A stretch of 64,000 nucleotides of DNA from Micromonospora pisi (GCF_003633685.1 NZ_RBKT01000001.1:6262001-6326000), one strand, 5' to 3'. Shown: positions 17,368-26,397, numbered from the stretch's first letter. Notes: generated by a model from the letters alone, not told the origin. Program-made: numbers and translations.

Positions 17368-18075
17368 TCAGCGCTCGTACGCGGGGGAGCGCCCGGCCTC
17401 GACGGCACCCGCGGCTGCGCGCCGGTCGGCGGAGCCGGTGGCGGTTCGACGCCGGTCGACGGCGACCGCCGCGAGCGCCGGCAACCCGGGCAGCAGCGGC
17501 CAGAGCACCGGCCCCATCGACGCGGTCAGTCCCACCGCGACGAGCGCGAGCAGCAGCAGCCCGGTGCCGGCCGGGTCGGACCGGGTCCGGGCCACCGCCC
17601 GGGTGGCCGCGACCGGCCAGCCGGTCCCCGGCCGCCAGGCCACGCAGGCGCGCAGCGCCACCGTGACCAGCAACCCGGTGGCGAGCAGCAGCGCCGGCCC
17701 GACCACCCCGGCGCCGGGCAGGCCGGCACCGACCGCCACCGCGTCGAGCGTGAGCACGGCGGTCACCGCGACCGGCACCAGGTACGGCCACCAGCCGCTG
17801 CCCGCCGCCGCGCGCCAGGCCCGCAGGTAACCCGGTACGGTGACGCCGGTCCCGTCGTCGGCGCGTTGGCGCAGCACGGTGACCGCCGCCGTGACCGACA
17901 CGTAGGCGGTCACCAGTGGCAGCGCCGTGACCAGCGTGAGTACGCCGGTTACCAGCACCTCGGAGAGCCAGGCGAGTCCGGCGGCGAACCCGCCACCGGT
18001 GGAGGGTCGGCGGCCGGTGCCGTCCGCGGGGTCCGACGATCCGGTGCCGCCCGCTTTCTCGTCCATGGCGGTCAT
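17368..18075 (-). CDS. YesL-like (DUF624) membrane protein
   Basis: This 235-residue protein has five to six hydrophobic segments and the opening pattern seen in YesL proteins (a helix, then TALPLVTAYVSVTAAVTVLRQRADD). YesL genes normally sit with carbohydrate ABC permeases, as here: it starts five bases after the second permease stop and is the last gene of that operon. The precise role is unknown; an accessory role in sugar uptake is usually assumed. Confidence 0.7.
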   Translation of the reverse strand: MTAMDEKAGGTGSSDPADGTGRRPSTGGGFAAGLAWLSEVLVTGVLTLVTALPLVTAYVSVTAAVTVLRQRADDGTGVTVPGYLRAWRAAAGSGWWPYLVPVAVTAVLTLDAVAVGAGLPGAGVVGPALLLATGLLVTVALRACVAWRPGTGWPVAATRAVARTRSDPAGTGLLLLALVAVGLTASMGPVLWPLLPGLPALAAVAVDRRRTATGSADRRAAAGAVEAGRSPAYER

Positions 18076-18079
18076 CGGT

Positions 18080-18943
18080 TCAGCCCTTCAACCCGGAGGT
18101 GGCGATCCCCTCGACCAGGTAACGCTGGAAGGCCAGGAAGAAGAGGACGACCGGCACGATGCTCAGCACCGACATGGCGAACATCGGGCCGAACGCCGAC
18201 TCGCTGGTCTGGTCGATGAAGAGCCGCAACGCCAGCGGCAGTGTGTACGTCTCCGGATCGTTCAGGTAGACCAGTTGGCTGAAGAAGTCGTTCCAGGTCC
18301 AGATGAACGTGAAGATCGTCGTGGTGACCAGGGCCGGCTTCAGCAGCGGCAGGATGACGTACCGGAAGGTCAGCACCGGTCCGCAACCGTCGATCTCGGC
18401 GGCGTCGTCCAGTTCCCGGGGCAGCCCCCGGATGAACTGCACCATCAGGAAGATGAAGAACGCGTCGGTGGCGAGCAGCTTCGGCAGGATCAGCGGGACG
18501 AAGGTGCCGACCAGGTCGAGCTTCTGGAAGATCGTGTACTGCGGGATCAGCACCACGTGGTACGGCAGCATGATGGTGAGCAGGGTGAACGCGAACAGCG
18601 GCCCGCGCAGCCTGAACCGCAGCCGGGCGAAGGCGTACGCGGCCAGCGAGCAGGAGATCAGGTTTCCCAGCACCGCGCCGACCGCGACGATCACCGAGTT
18701 GCCGAAGAACCGCCACACGCTGATGCCGGCAACCCCGTCCAGTGCCGTGCTGTAGTTCTCCGGCACGAACCGGGTCGGCAGCAGGTCGAGACTGGACAGG
18801 ATCTCGTCGGTCGGTTTCACCGAGGCGGTGAGCAGCCACGCGATCGGGTAGAGCAGCAGCAGCAGCATAGCGATGATCAGCACGTGCCAGCCCAGGCCGC
18901 GCAGCCGGCGGCCGGTGCTGACGGTTGCCGTGTGAGTGGTCAT
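18080..18943 (-). CDS. Sugar ABC transporter permease (MalG type)
   Basis: This 287-residue inner-membrane permease has six predicted helices. The EAA loop that contacts the ATPase is ELDDAAEIDGCGPVLTFRYVILPLLKP. The ATG at 18943 overlaps the stop of the preceding permease as ATGA, and GGAGA precedes it. No ATPase gene is in the operon. Actinobacterial sugar importers of this type often share a common MsiK-like ATPase, so the missing gene is not surprising. Confidence 0.9.
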   Translation of the reverse strand: MTTHTATVSTGRRLRGLGWHVLIIAMLLLLLYPIAWLLTASVKPTDEILSSLDLLPTRFVPENYSTALDGVAGISVWRFFGNSVIVAVGAVLGNLISCSLAAYAFARLRFRLRGPLFAFTLLTIMLPYHVVLIPQYTIFQKLDLVGTFVPLILPKLLATDAFFIFLMVQFIRGLPRELDDAAEIDGCGPVLTFRYVILPLLKPALVTTTIFTFIWTWNDFFSQLVYLNDPETYTLPLALRLFIDQTSESAFGPMFAMSVLSIVPVVLFFLAFQRYLVEGIATSGLKG

Positions 18944-19902
18944 TTGTTCTCCCCGGCGTAGAAGACCCAACGGCGGGAGGTGCCGAAGAAGAGCGCGGTG
19001 ATCGCGGCGACGGTGAGCAGCAGGATCCAGGCCATCGCCGAGGCGTAGCCCATCCGGAACTGGGAGAAGCCGCGCTCGTAGAGATAGAGCGTGTAGAAGA
19101 GGGTGGAGTTGCTCGGTCCGCCCCGACCACCGCTGACGATGAAGGCGGGGGTGAACGCCTGGAACGCGTGGATGGTCTCCAGCACCAGGTTGAACAGGAT
19201 GATCGGGGAGAGCATCGGCAGGGTCACCGAGCGGAAGGTGCGCCAGCGACCGGAGCCGTCGACCGCCGCGGCGTCGTACAGCTCCTGCGGGACCTGCTTC
19301 AGTCCGGCCAGGAAGATCACCATCGGGGCGCCGAACTGCCAGATCGCCAGGATGATCAGCACGTAGATCGCGTAGTCGGGCTCGTTGATCCAGCCGCCGG
19401 TGTCCCAGCCGACCTGGCCGGTGAGCGAGTCGACGACGCCGTCGTCGGTGAACAGCGCCCGCCAGGCCAGCGCGATCGCCACCCCGGTGCCGAGCAGCGA
19501 GGGGGCGTAGAAGGCCGACCGGTAGAAACCCTGTCCGCGTCGGGCGTTGTTGAGCAGCATCGCCACCGCGAGGGCGGCGGCCAGCTTCAACGGTACGGAG
19601 ATCAGCACGTACGTCGCGGTCACCTTGGCCGAGGCGAGGAACCGGGGGTCGTCGGTGAAGAGCTTCCGGTAGTTCTCCAGCCCGACCCAGTTCGGGGTGG
19701 TGAACAGGTCGTAGTCGGTGAACGAGAGGTAGAGCGAGGCGAGCATCGGGCCCAGGGTGAGCAGCAGCGCACCGAGGACCCAGGGAGAGAGGAAGAGGTA
19801 CGCGATCCCCGGCCGGTGACGGCGGTAGCGGGGTCGGTTCCGGCCTGATCCGGCCGGGTCGGCGGATCCCGGGGGTGGCCGGCGAAGTGTCTCAGTCGTC
19901 AT
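18940..19902 (-). CDS. Sugar ABC transporter permease (MalF type)
   Basis: This 320-residue permease has six predicted helices and an EAA loop (ELYDAAAVDGSGRWRTFRSVTLPMLSP). It is the first gene of a permease-permease-YesL operon. An in-frame upstream start at 19983 would run across an operator site and is rejected; MTTETLRRPP at 19902 is the likely start. The operon lacks a binding protein, and the protein at 1618-2916 is the candidate partner because its promoter carries the same operator. Confidence 0.9.
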   Translation of the reverse strand: MTTETLRRPPPGSADPAGSGRNRPRYRRHRPGIAYLFLSPWVLGALLLTLGPMLASLYLSFTDYDLFTTPNWVGLENYRKLFTDDPRFLASAKVTATYVLISVPLKLAAALAVAMLLNNARRGQGFYRSAFYAPSLLGTGVAIALAWRALFTDDGVVDSLTGQVGWDTGGWINEPDYAIYVLIILAIWQFGAPMVIFLAGLKQVPQELYDAAAVDGSGRWRTFRSVTLPMLSPIILFNLVLETIHAFQAFTPAFIVSGGRGGPSNSTLFYTLYLYERGFSQFRMGYASAMAWILLLTVAAITALFFGTSRRWVFYAGENK

Positions 19903-19970
19903 GGCGTGGCTATCCGATCGGCTCGTGACGCCTGCGCCGCCGGGGCGGCGCACTCCCGTGCTGGCGCGCG

Positions 19971-19982
19971 TGAAACCATTCA
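19971..19982. promoter_or_regulatory. LacI-family operator of the permease operon
   Basis: TGAAACCATTCA lies just downstream of the predicted transcription start of the permease operon, the same position as at rhaM and the binding-protein gene. Confidence 0.55.
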
Positions 19983-19991
19983 ATGACGGCG

Positions 19992-20020
19992 AACGTACCG
20001 GCGGTCGGTGGTCCTGTCAA
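19992..20020 (-). promoter_or_regulatory. Promoter of the permease operon
   Basis: On the minus strand TTGACA (20020-20015) and TACGTT (19997-19992) are 17 bases apart. Transcription would begin near 19985, just before the operator at 19971-19982. Confidence 0.55.
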
Positions 20021-20037
20021 CGAAATGGACACGGCCG

Positions 20038-20049
20038 TGAAACATTTAC
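20038..20049. promoter_or_regulatory. Operator-like half-conserved site
   Basis: TGAAACATTTAC keeps nine of twelve operator positions and lies upstream of the -35 box. Together with the sites at 19971 and 20080 it forms a spaced series that could support DNA looping. Confidence 0.4.
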
Positions 20050-20079
20050 CGGCCCCTGTGGATCGGCGGAACGGGCTTG

Positions 20080-20091
20080 TGAAACGTTTCA
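20080..20091. promoter_or_regulatory. LacI-family operator, perfect palindrome
   Basis: TGAAACGTTTCA is a perfect 12-bp palindrome, the best form of the site in this window. It lies about 60 bases upstream of the permease promoter. Confidence 0.65.
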
Positions 20092-20130
20092 TTTAATGGT
20101 ACGCGGAGAGCCGCACCAGGTAGGTCCGCC

Positions 20131-20712
20131 TCAGTCGCCCGGAGCCCAGTCCGGGTCCCGCCCGAACGCGGCCACCAACCGGTCCTGCTCACTGGCATTC
20201 TCCGGTACGTGCACCGCCGGCGAGACCAGCCCGCCCTGCCGGTACATCCCCGACCGCTCGGTGAACCACCGGATACACTCGCGGACCGCCTCGGGGTCCA
20301 GTTTCGGCTCCACCCCGATCGCCACCGCCAGGTCCCAGCCGTGCACCAGATGCTCGGCGAGCAACTGGCGCAGGTACTCGCTGGCCGGCGTCAGCCCGAA
20401 CGACAGGTGCACCGTCCGGTCCAGCGCGCCGGCCTCGCTCGCCGCCTGCTCGGCCGCTGCCGCGGCGTCCTGCGCGGCACCGGCCGGATCCGCCCCCAGC
20501 AGGTCGCCGGCGAACCGGTCGCCGACCTGTTCGACGGTGGCACCGGAGAGCAGCGGTACGGTCCAGCGGTCCTCGCCGACCACGTGGTTGACCAGTGTCC
20601 GTACGTCCCAGTTCGCGCACGGCGTGGGCGTGGGCCACTGGTCGTACCCGACCTGGGCGACCCGGTCGGTGAACTCGCTCAGGCTGCGCCGGTACGTCTG
20701 CAGCAGGTCCAT
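20131..20712 (-). CDS. TIGR03086-family metal-binding protein (DinB/MDMPI fold)
   Basis: This 193-residue protein has the four-helix DinB/mycothiol-dependent maleylpyruvate isomerase fold. It shows PTPTPCANWDVRTLVNHVVGED, with the first metal His, and LLAEHLVHGWDLAVAIG, with two further histidines. These are the three metal ligands of the family. Many members are mycothiol-dependent transferases, but the substrate here is unknown. It lies alone upstream of a TetR gene on the same strand. Confidence 0.82.
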   Translation of the reverse strand: MDLLQTYRRSLSEFTDRVAQVGYDQWPTPTPCANWDVRTLVNHVVGEDRWTVPLLSGATVEQVGDRFAGDLLGADPAGAAQDAAAAAEQAASEAGALDRTVHLSFGLTPASEYLRQLLAEHLVHGWDLAVAIGVEPKLDPEAVRECIRWFTERSGMYRQGGLVSPAVHVPENASEQDRLVAAFGRDPDWAPGD

Positions 20713-20805
20713 GCGCCCGATTCTGCTCTGGTTCGCCCCCGCTGGCCGGGCTTTCCGCCCACCTGCTGTTGGCAGGGCTCCCGGTCACCCGGCGGGCGCC
20801 GGTGG

Positions 20806-21411
20806 CTAGCCCTCCAGTTGCTCGGGGGCCAGGCCGAGTTCGCGGGCGGTGGCGAGCCGCACCCAGTCGGAGAGCTGCCGTCGGGTGATCACCCGATCGT
20901 GGACCGCGGACTGCACGGCGAGCCCGTCGATCAGCGCGTTGATCCGCCAGGCGGCACCGGCCGGATCGTCGCAGACGAATACCCCGTCCTCGACACCGGC
21001 CGCGATGATGTCGGTGAGGTCTTCCTTCCAGCGCAGGTCGAGCCGGCGGGAGACCTTCTCCAACTCCGGCGTCCGCAGTGACTCGGACCAGCCGTCGATC
21101 CACATCCCCCACGACTTCGCCCGACCGCTCGGTGCGTAGAGCTTGAGAATCTTCCGGAGCTTCTCCAACGGTCGGGCCGACGAGCGCATCACCGCGTCGA
21201 GTCGGGCCAGATCCTGCTCGGCGGCGTACGCGAACGCCTGTGCGAGCAGCCGTTCCTTCGTGGAGAAGTGGTAGAAGACCAGCGCCTGACTCACCCCGGC
21301 GGCCTGGGCCACATCGGCGGTACGGGTGTTGGCCAACCCGCGCTCCTTGATCACCGCACAGGCGGTACGCAGCAGCGCATCTAGGCGGACCTCGGCCGCG
21401 CGTCTTGTCAC
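20806..21411 (-). CDS. TetR-family transcriptional regulator
   Basis: This 201-residue repressor has the N-terminal helix-turn-helix TRTADVAQAAGVSQALVFYHFSTKERLL and an all-helical C-terminal ligand domain of BetI-like type (MWIDGWSESLRTPELEK). It starts with GTG at 21411 without an obvious ribosome site, so a leaderless message is possible. It is divergent from the TRAP transporter operon at 21583 and may control it. Confidence 0.88.
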   Translation of the reverse strand: MTRRAAEVRLDALLRTACAVIKERGLANTRTADVAQAAGVSQALVFYHFSTKERLLAQAFAYAAEQDLARLDAVMRSSARPLEKLRKILKLYAPSGRAKSWGMWIDGWSESLRTPELEKVSRRLDLRWKEDLTDIIAAGVEDGVFVCDDPAGAAWRINALIDGLAVQSAVHDRVITRRQLSDWVRLATARELGLAPEQLEG

Positions 21412-21582
21412 GCGGCTACGTTAACCTATCGATGTGAATACGGTAAGTCACCGACACTGACGGTCTTCGCGCCGTGACCCGGCGTTCGATCGGCAGTCCA
21501 GGGACGTACTGGGCCGCAAACATTGATCTACATTGTGCAAAGGTATCGGTGTTCATCGGTGGCTCGTAGTAGGGTCCGGCAC

Positions 21583-23889
21583 ATGCCCGAGGGTCAGGCC
21601 CCTGTTCCACCAACGGCCAAGGCCGAGCGGGACGATTCCACCCGACCGTCGACGGTGGAGCAAACCACCGGCACCGGGACGGACGAACGTCACCGACCGG
21701 TGCGACCGGACAGGCTCGACGCGCCGGCCCTACCCGGCGAACCGACCGACCTCCCGGCGGTCGGCTACGACGACGAGGAACGGCCTGCCCGCGTACTGAC
21801 CGGACCAGCCGCCACCGTGGTCGCCACAGTGGCGTTCGTCGTCGCACTGCTCGTCCTCGCGCAGGTGTTCCGGCCACTGGCCCAGGGCAGCCAGTTCTAT
21901 CTGATCATCTTCCTCGCGGGCGTACTCCCGCTGGTCTTCCTCGCCTACCGGTCCGGCCTGCGGTGGCCGGCGCGGCTGCGCCCGCGCGGTGCCGCGCCCA
22001 CCGACCCGGACCAGCCGGACCAGCCGGACCAGCCGGACCAGCCGGACCAGCCCGCGCCCACCCGGCACGACCGGCCCACCGTCGGCGACTGGCTGCTCGC
22101 CGGGCTCGCCCTGCTGGTCTGCCTCTACCCGGTGCTGCCGATCCCGATCGCCGGCGCCGGCGGCGGCTACGACGCCTTCCTCGACCGGCAGGGCCTGCTC
22201 GCCCCGACCGACGTGCTGCTCGGCGCGGTGCTGCTGGTCCTGCTGATCGAGGCCTGCCGCCGGACCACCGGCTGGGTGCTGCCCGTCGTCTGCCTGCTCT
22301 TCCTCGGCTACGGCTACTACGGCGGCCTGCTGCCGCAGCACTGGGCGGTCGCCCACGCCGGGCTCGACTTCGCCCAGATCGTCGACGCGCTCTACAACTC
22401 CGGCAGCGGCTTCTACGGCACCCCGCTCGACGTCGCCGCCACCTACATCGTGCTCTTCACCATCTACGGCGCGGTCCTCGACCTCTCCGGGGCCGGCCGC
22501 TTCTTCGTCGACCTCTCGGTCGCCGCGTTCCGCCGCTCCCGCAGCGCCGCCGGCCGCACCGCCGTCGCCGCCGGCTTCCTCCTCGGCACCGTCTCCGGCT
22601 CCGGCACCGCCACCGCGGTCAGCGTCGGCGCGGTCAGCTGGCCGATCCTGCGTCGCGCCGGCTACCCGGCCGAACAGGCCGGCGGCATGCTCGCCGCGGC
22701 CGGTGTCGGCGCCATCCTCTCCCCGCCCACCCTCGGCGCCGCCGCGTTCATCGTCGCCGAATACCTCGGCGTCTCCTACCTGACCGTGCTCGGCTGGGCG
22801 ATGATCCCGACCCTGCTCTACTACCTCGGTATCCTGCTCGCGGTCGAGATCGACGCCCGCCGCTTCGGGGTTCGCGCGGTCGAGGTCGTCGCCGGTTCAC
22901 CGGGCCGGCTGCTGCTCCGCTTCGGCTACCACTTCTCCTCACTGATCATGATCGTGGTGCTGCTCGCGGTCGGGGTCAGCGCCACCCGTTCGGTCGTCTA
23001 CGCCACCGCGCTCGCGTTCGCGCTCTCCTTCCTCGACCGCCGAGGCTGGCTCACCCCCGGCCGTCTCTTCACCGCGCTGGTCAACGGCGTACGCGGTGTC
23101 CTCCCGGTCGCCGCCGTCTGCGGCGCCGCCGGCATCATCACCGCCACCACCACCAAGACCGGTCTCGGCGCCCAGTTCGCCGGACTCCTGGTCCGCGCCG
23201 CCGAGACGCTCGCCGACCGGCCCGCGGTCGTGCTCGCGCTCACCGTCGTCTTCGCCGCCGTCGCACTCGCGCTGCTCGGGCTCGCCGTACCGGTGACCGC
23301 CTCGTTCATCATCGGCTGGGTCATCATCGGACCGGCGCTGCTCGCGCTCGGCGTACCGGCCCCGGCCGCGGCGATGTTCGTCTTCTACTACTCGGTCCTC
23401 TCCGAGGTCACCCCGCCGACCGCGCTCGCCGCCGTCGGAGCCGCCGCGATCACCGGAGGACGGACCGTCGCCACCATGTGGCAGGCGCTGAAGTACGCGT
23501 TACCGGCCTTCCTCGCCCCGATCGCCTTCGTGCTCACCGGGCCGGGGGAGTACCTGCTCGGTCGGGGACCGGCGCTCGGTGTGCTCTGGACCGGTCTGGT
23601 CGCCTGCGCCGGCATCGCGGCACTCGCCACCGCGACCGGCGGCTGGGTGCTCGGCGTCGGACCGGTGAGCCGGCCGGGGCGGATCCTCGCCGTCCTCGCC
23701 GGCCTGCTCCTGCTCTACCTGCACCCGATCTCGATTCTGGCGGGCGGCGGGCTGCTCGCGGTGACCGTCGTCCTGGCCCTCGCCCGCCGCCGCGCCGACC
23801 ACCAGGCGGCCGACGGCGGAGCGGTCAGGTCAACGGCCCGGTCGACCCTGAGGTCGGACCGGTCACCCCGGAAGAAGGAGAGCTCATGA
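21583..23889 (+). CDS. TRAP transporter fused permease
   Basis: This 768-residue protein joins the small and large membrane subunits of a TAXI-type TRAP transporter. After a hydrophilic N-terminus (about 90 residues) there are roughly 18 hydrophobic segments. The large-subunit part shows SGSGTATAVSVGAVSWPILRR and VLSEVTPPTALAAVG. A DQP tandem repeat (coded at 22006-22050) sits in a cytoplasmic linker. The start at ATG 21583 is chosen because the sequence before it has no TRAP similarity. The stop overlaps the binding-protein gene as ATGA. Confidence 0.9.
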   Translation: MPEGQAPVPPTAKAERDDSTRPSTVEQTTGTGTDERHRPVRPDRLDAPALPGEPTDLPAVGYDDEERPARVLTGPAATVVATVAFVVALLVLAQVFRPLAQGSQFYLIIFLAGVLPLVFLAYRSGLRWPARLRPRGAAPTDPDQPDQPDQPDQPDQPAPTRHDRPTVGDWLLAGLALLVCLYPVLPIPIAGAGGGYDAFLDRQGLLAPTDVLLGAVLLVLLIEACRRTTGWVLPVVCLLFLGYGYYGGLLPQHWAVAHAGLDFAQIVDALYNSGSGFYGTPLDVAATYIVLFTIYGAVLDLSGAGRFFVDLSVAAFRRSRSAAGRTAVAAGFLLGTVSGSGTATAVSVGAVSWPILRRAGYPAEQAGGMLAAAGVGAILSPPTLGAAAFIVAEYLGVSYLTVLGWAMIPTLLYYLGILLAVEIDARRFGVRAVEVVAGSPGRLLLRFGYHFSSLIMIVVLLAVGVSATRSVVYATALAFALSFLDRRGWLTPGRLFTALVNGVRGVLPVAAVCGAAGIITATTTKTGLGAQFAGLLVRAAETLADRPAVVLALTVVFAAVALALLGLAVPVTASFIIGWVIIGPALLALGVPAPAAAMFVFYYSVLSEVTPPTALAAVGAAAITGGRTVATMWQALKYALPAFLAPIAFVLTGPGEYLLGRGPALGVLWTGLVACAGIAALATATGGWVLGVGPVSRPGRILAVLAGLLLLYLHPISILAGGGLLAVTVVLALARRRADHQAADGGAVRSTARSTLRSDRSPRKKESS
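22006..22050 (+). repeat. Five tandem copies of a 9-base unit inside the TRAP permease gene
   Basis: CCGGACCAG is repeated five times without a mismatch and encodes a Pro-Asp-Gln repeat in a linker. The unit is a multiple of three, so copy-number changes keep the frame. Confidence 0.9.
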
Positions 23890-24905
23890 ACCGTGCCACC
23901 AAGGCCGTCGCGACCCTCGCGGCGGTCGGTCTCGGCCTGGCCGGCCTGGTCGGTTGCGGCGGCCGGCAGGACGGGGCCAGCACCGACGCTGGCGGCGACG
24001 TCAGCTGCGAGGTCGGGGCGGACACCCGGATCGGCATCGCCACCGGCAATGCCACCGGCGTCTACTTCGCGCTCGGCAACGCCTACGCCGAGCAGGTCAC
24101 CACCGCGACCGACGGCAAGGTCAAGGCGAGCGCGGCGGAGACCGGCGCCTCGGTCCAGAACATCCAGCAGTTGGTCGCCGGGAGCTACGCGGTCGCGTTC
24201 TCGCTCGCCGACACGGCGGCCGACGCGGTAGCGGGCAAGGGCAGCTTCGAGGGGCAGGCTCAGCCGGTGCAGGCGCTCTCCCGGATCTACACCAACTACA
24301 CCCAGGTGGTGGTCCGTACCGGCGCCGGCATCACCTCGGTCGCCGGGATGAAGGGCAAGCGGATCTCCACCGGTTCCCCGAAGTCGGGCACCGAAGTGAT
24401 CGCCCACCGGCTGCTACAGGCCGCCGGTCTCGACCCGGCATCGGACATCCAGGCCCAGCGGCTCGACCTGACCAAGACCGTCGACGGCATGAAGGACGGC
24501 TCGATCGACGCTTTCTTCTGGTCCGGCGGCCTCCCCACCCCCGGCATCACCGACCTGCTCACCACCAGCCGCGACCAGGTCGCCTTTCTCGACATCACCC
24601 CGCTGCTGCCCGAGATGAAGAAGGTCAACCCGGTGTACGAGGCGGGCACCATCCCGGCCACGACCTACGGCACCCCCGCCGAGGTACGGACCATCGTGGT
24701 GCCGAACCTGCTGCTGGTGAAGAACGACCTCGACGCGAATCTGGTCTGCGTACTGACCAGGGCGCTCTTCGACCGGAAGCCGCAGTTGGAGCAGGCCAAC
24801 GCGGCGGCCAGGGAGATCAGCCTGGAGACCGCCCGCAACACCGACCCGGTTCCGCTGCACCGGGGCGCGAGCAAGGCGCTGGACGACCTCACCGAGGCGA
24901 AGTAG
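23886..24905 (+). CDS. TAXI-family TRAP transporter solute-binding lipoprotein
   Basis: This 339-residue protein has a lipobox (GLVGC) near residue 24. The mature part has the TAXI signatures IGIATGNATGVYFALGNAYA and KRISTGSPKSGTEVIAHRLL. It delivers an organic acid or amino acid to the fused permease. GAAGGAGA precedes the start, and the ATG overlaps the permease stop. The order permease then binding protein is less usual than the reverse. Confidence 0.92.
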   Translation: MNRATKAVATLAAVGLGLAGLVGCGGRQDGASTDAGGDVSCEVGADTRIGIATGNATGVYFALGNAYAEQVTTATDGKVKASAAETGASVQNIQQLVAGSYAVAFSLADTAADAVAGKGSFEGQAQPVQALSRIYTNYTQVVVRTGAGITSVAGMKGKRISTGSPKSGTEVIAHRLLQAAGLDPASDIQAQRLDLTKTVDGMKDGSIDAFFWSGGLPTPGITDLLTTSRDQVAFLDITPLLPEMKKVNPVYEAGTIPATTYGTPAEVRTIVVPNLLLVKNDLDANLVCVLTRALFDRKPQLEQANAAAREISLETARNTDPVPLHRGASKALDDLTEAK

Positions 24906-24916
24906 CGACCCCGGGC

Positions 24917-24956
24917 GGAGTGCGCCGGTACCCGCCCCGGCGCCGGTGCACTCCGT
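24917..24956 (+). terminator. Terminator after the TRAP operon
   Basis: CGGAGTGC (24917-24924) pairs with 24949-24956, with a further CCGG/CCGG pairing inside, 12 bases after the stop codon. Confidence 0.6.
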
Positions 24957-25093
24957 CGCGAGCGAGCGGTGGCGGGAACGCAGACATATCCGGATCGGTC
25001 AATGTCCTAGTAGGCTCTTGCTCACCATTCGGGCCGACCGTCGCCGCGCCCAGGAGCCCGGCCGTGGTCGCCGGGTTTGAGGGAGGCCGGAAG

Positions 25094-26320
25094 ATGACCG
25101 CCGTACCCGCCCGCCGACGCTGGCTGACCGCCGTCAGCACCGTCGCCATCACCGTTGTCGTCACCGCCGGAACCGGCGCACCGTCGACCGCCGCGCCCCA
25201 GCCCGGCGGGGAGATCCACCGGGCCGGCGGCGCGACCGCCGTACCGGACAGCTACATCGTGCTACTGCGTGACCCGGCAGCGTCCGGTCGCATCGCGTTG
25301 CGCGCCGACGCCGGCACCGAGGCCACCCGCCTCGCCCGCCGCTACGGCGGCACCCTCGACCGGGTCTACCGCGCCGCGGTGCGCGGCTTCGAGGTACGGC
25401 TACCAGCGCCGGCCGCCCACCGCCTCGCCGCTGACCCGGCCGTCGCGCACGTCGAACAGAACCATCTGGTCCCGCTCGCCGCCGGGGTGCAACTCAACCC
25501 GCCCTCGTGGGGGCTGGACCGGATCGACCAGCGTCAACTGCCACTGGACCAGCGGTACGCCTACCCGAACACGGCGCCGAACGTGCACGCGTACGTCATC
25601 GACACCGGCATCCGGGCCACCCATGTCGACTTCGGCGGCTCCGTCTCCGGCGGGTACGACGCCGTCGACGGGGCGCTGCCGGCAGACGACTGCAACGGTC
25701 ACGGCACCCACCTCGCCGGCACCGTCGGCGGCCAGTCGTACGGTGTCGCCAAGGACGTACGACTGGTCCCGGTACGGGTGCTCGGCTGCACCGGCAGCGG
25801 CAGTTTCGCCCAGGTCATCGCCGGCATCGACTGGACCACCGCGAACGCGGTCAAGCCGGCGGTCGCGAACCTCGCCATCGGCGGCAGCGCCAGCGCGGCG
25901 CTCGACGCGGCCGTGACGAACTCGATCAACTCGGGCATCACCTACGCCGTACCGTCGGGTGGCTCGGCCACGAACGCGTGCGCTTTCTCACCCGCCCGGG
26001 TGCCGGCGGCCCTGACCGTCGCCGGCACCACGCCGGCCGACGCCCGGGTCAGCTCCGCCAACTACGGCGCCTGCGTGGACATTTTCGCCCCCGGCCAGGG
26101 GATCACCTCCACCTGGCACACCGGCAACACCGCCACCGCGACGATCAGCGGCAGCTCGGCCTCCGCGCATGTCGCGGGCTGTGCCGCACTGGTCCTCTCG
26201 GCCCACCCCACCTGGACCGCCGCCCAGGTGGCCGCTCACCTGATCACCCAGGCGACACCGGGGATCGTCGCCAACCCCGGTGCCGGCTCGCCCAACCGTC
26301 TTCTCTACTGCGGTCCCTGA
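25094..26320 (+). CDS. Secreted S8 (subtilisin/proteinase K-like) peptidase with altered active site
   Basis: This 408-residue exported protein has a signal peptide (to about residue 34), an inhibitor I9 propeptide (VPDSYIVLLRD to VAHVEQNHLVPL) and a proteinase K-like domain. The catalytic Asp170 (VIDTG) and His206 (NGHGTHLAG) are intact. The oxyanion-hole Asn of the usual AAGN is Gly290 (VPSGGS). The Ser motif usually reads ISGTSMATPHVAG but here is ISGSSASAHVAG, one residue shorter, with Met and Pro lost. Activity is therefore doubtful, though a Ser remains at 354/355. It stands alone, followed by a strong terminator. Confidence 0.88.
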   Translation: MTAVPARRRWLTAVSTVAITVVVTAGTGAPSTAAPQPGGEIHRAGGATAVPDSYIVLLRDPAASGRIALRADAGTEATRLARRYGGTLDRVYRAAVRGFEVRLPAPAAHRLAADPAVAHVEQNHLVPLAAGVQLNPPSWGLDRIDQRQLPLDQRYAYPNTAPNVHAYVIDTGIRATHVDFGGSVSGGYDAVDGALPADDCNGHGTHLAGTVGGQSYGVAKDVRLVPVRVLGCTGSGSFAQVIAGIDWTTANAVKPAVANLAIGGSASAALDAAVTNSINSGITYAVPSGGSATNACAFSPARVPAALTVAGTTPADARVSSANYGACVDIFAPGQGITSTWHTGNTATATISGSSASAHVAGCAALVLSAHPTWTAAQVAAHLITQATPGIVANPGAGSPNRLLYCGP

Positions 26321-26353
26321 CCCGCTCGGACCACGATCAACGGCCGTCCCTCC

Positions 26354-26397
26354 CGTCCGGCCGTCCCTCCCACCCGGGCCGGAGGGACGGCCGGACG
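26354..26397 (+). terminator. Terminator after the S8 peptidase gene
   Basis: A perfect 17-bp stem (26354-26370 with 26381-26397) closes a 10-base loop 33 bases after the stop codon. Confidence 0.75.

Noticed and set aside
18080-19902. A missing ATPase as evidence that the sugar transporter is broken.
   Set aside because: Actinobacterial sugar importers commonly share an ATPase encoded elsewhere.
22006-22050. A CRISPR-like repeat.
   Set aside because: The units are 9 bases with no spacers and code a protein linker. No CRISPR array or cas gene is seen anywhere in the window.
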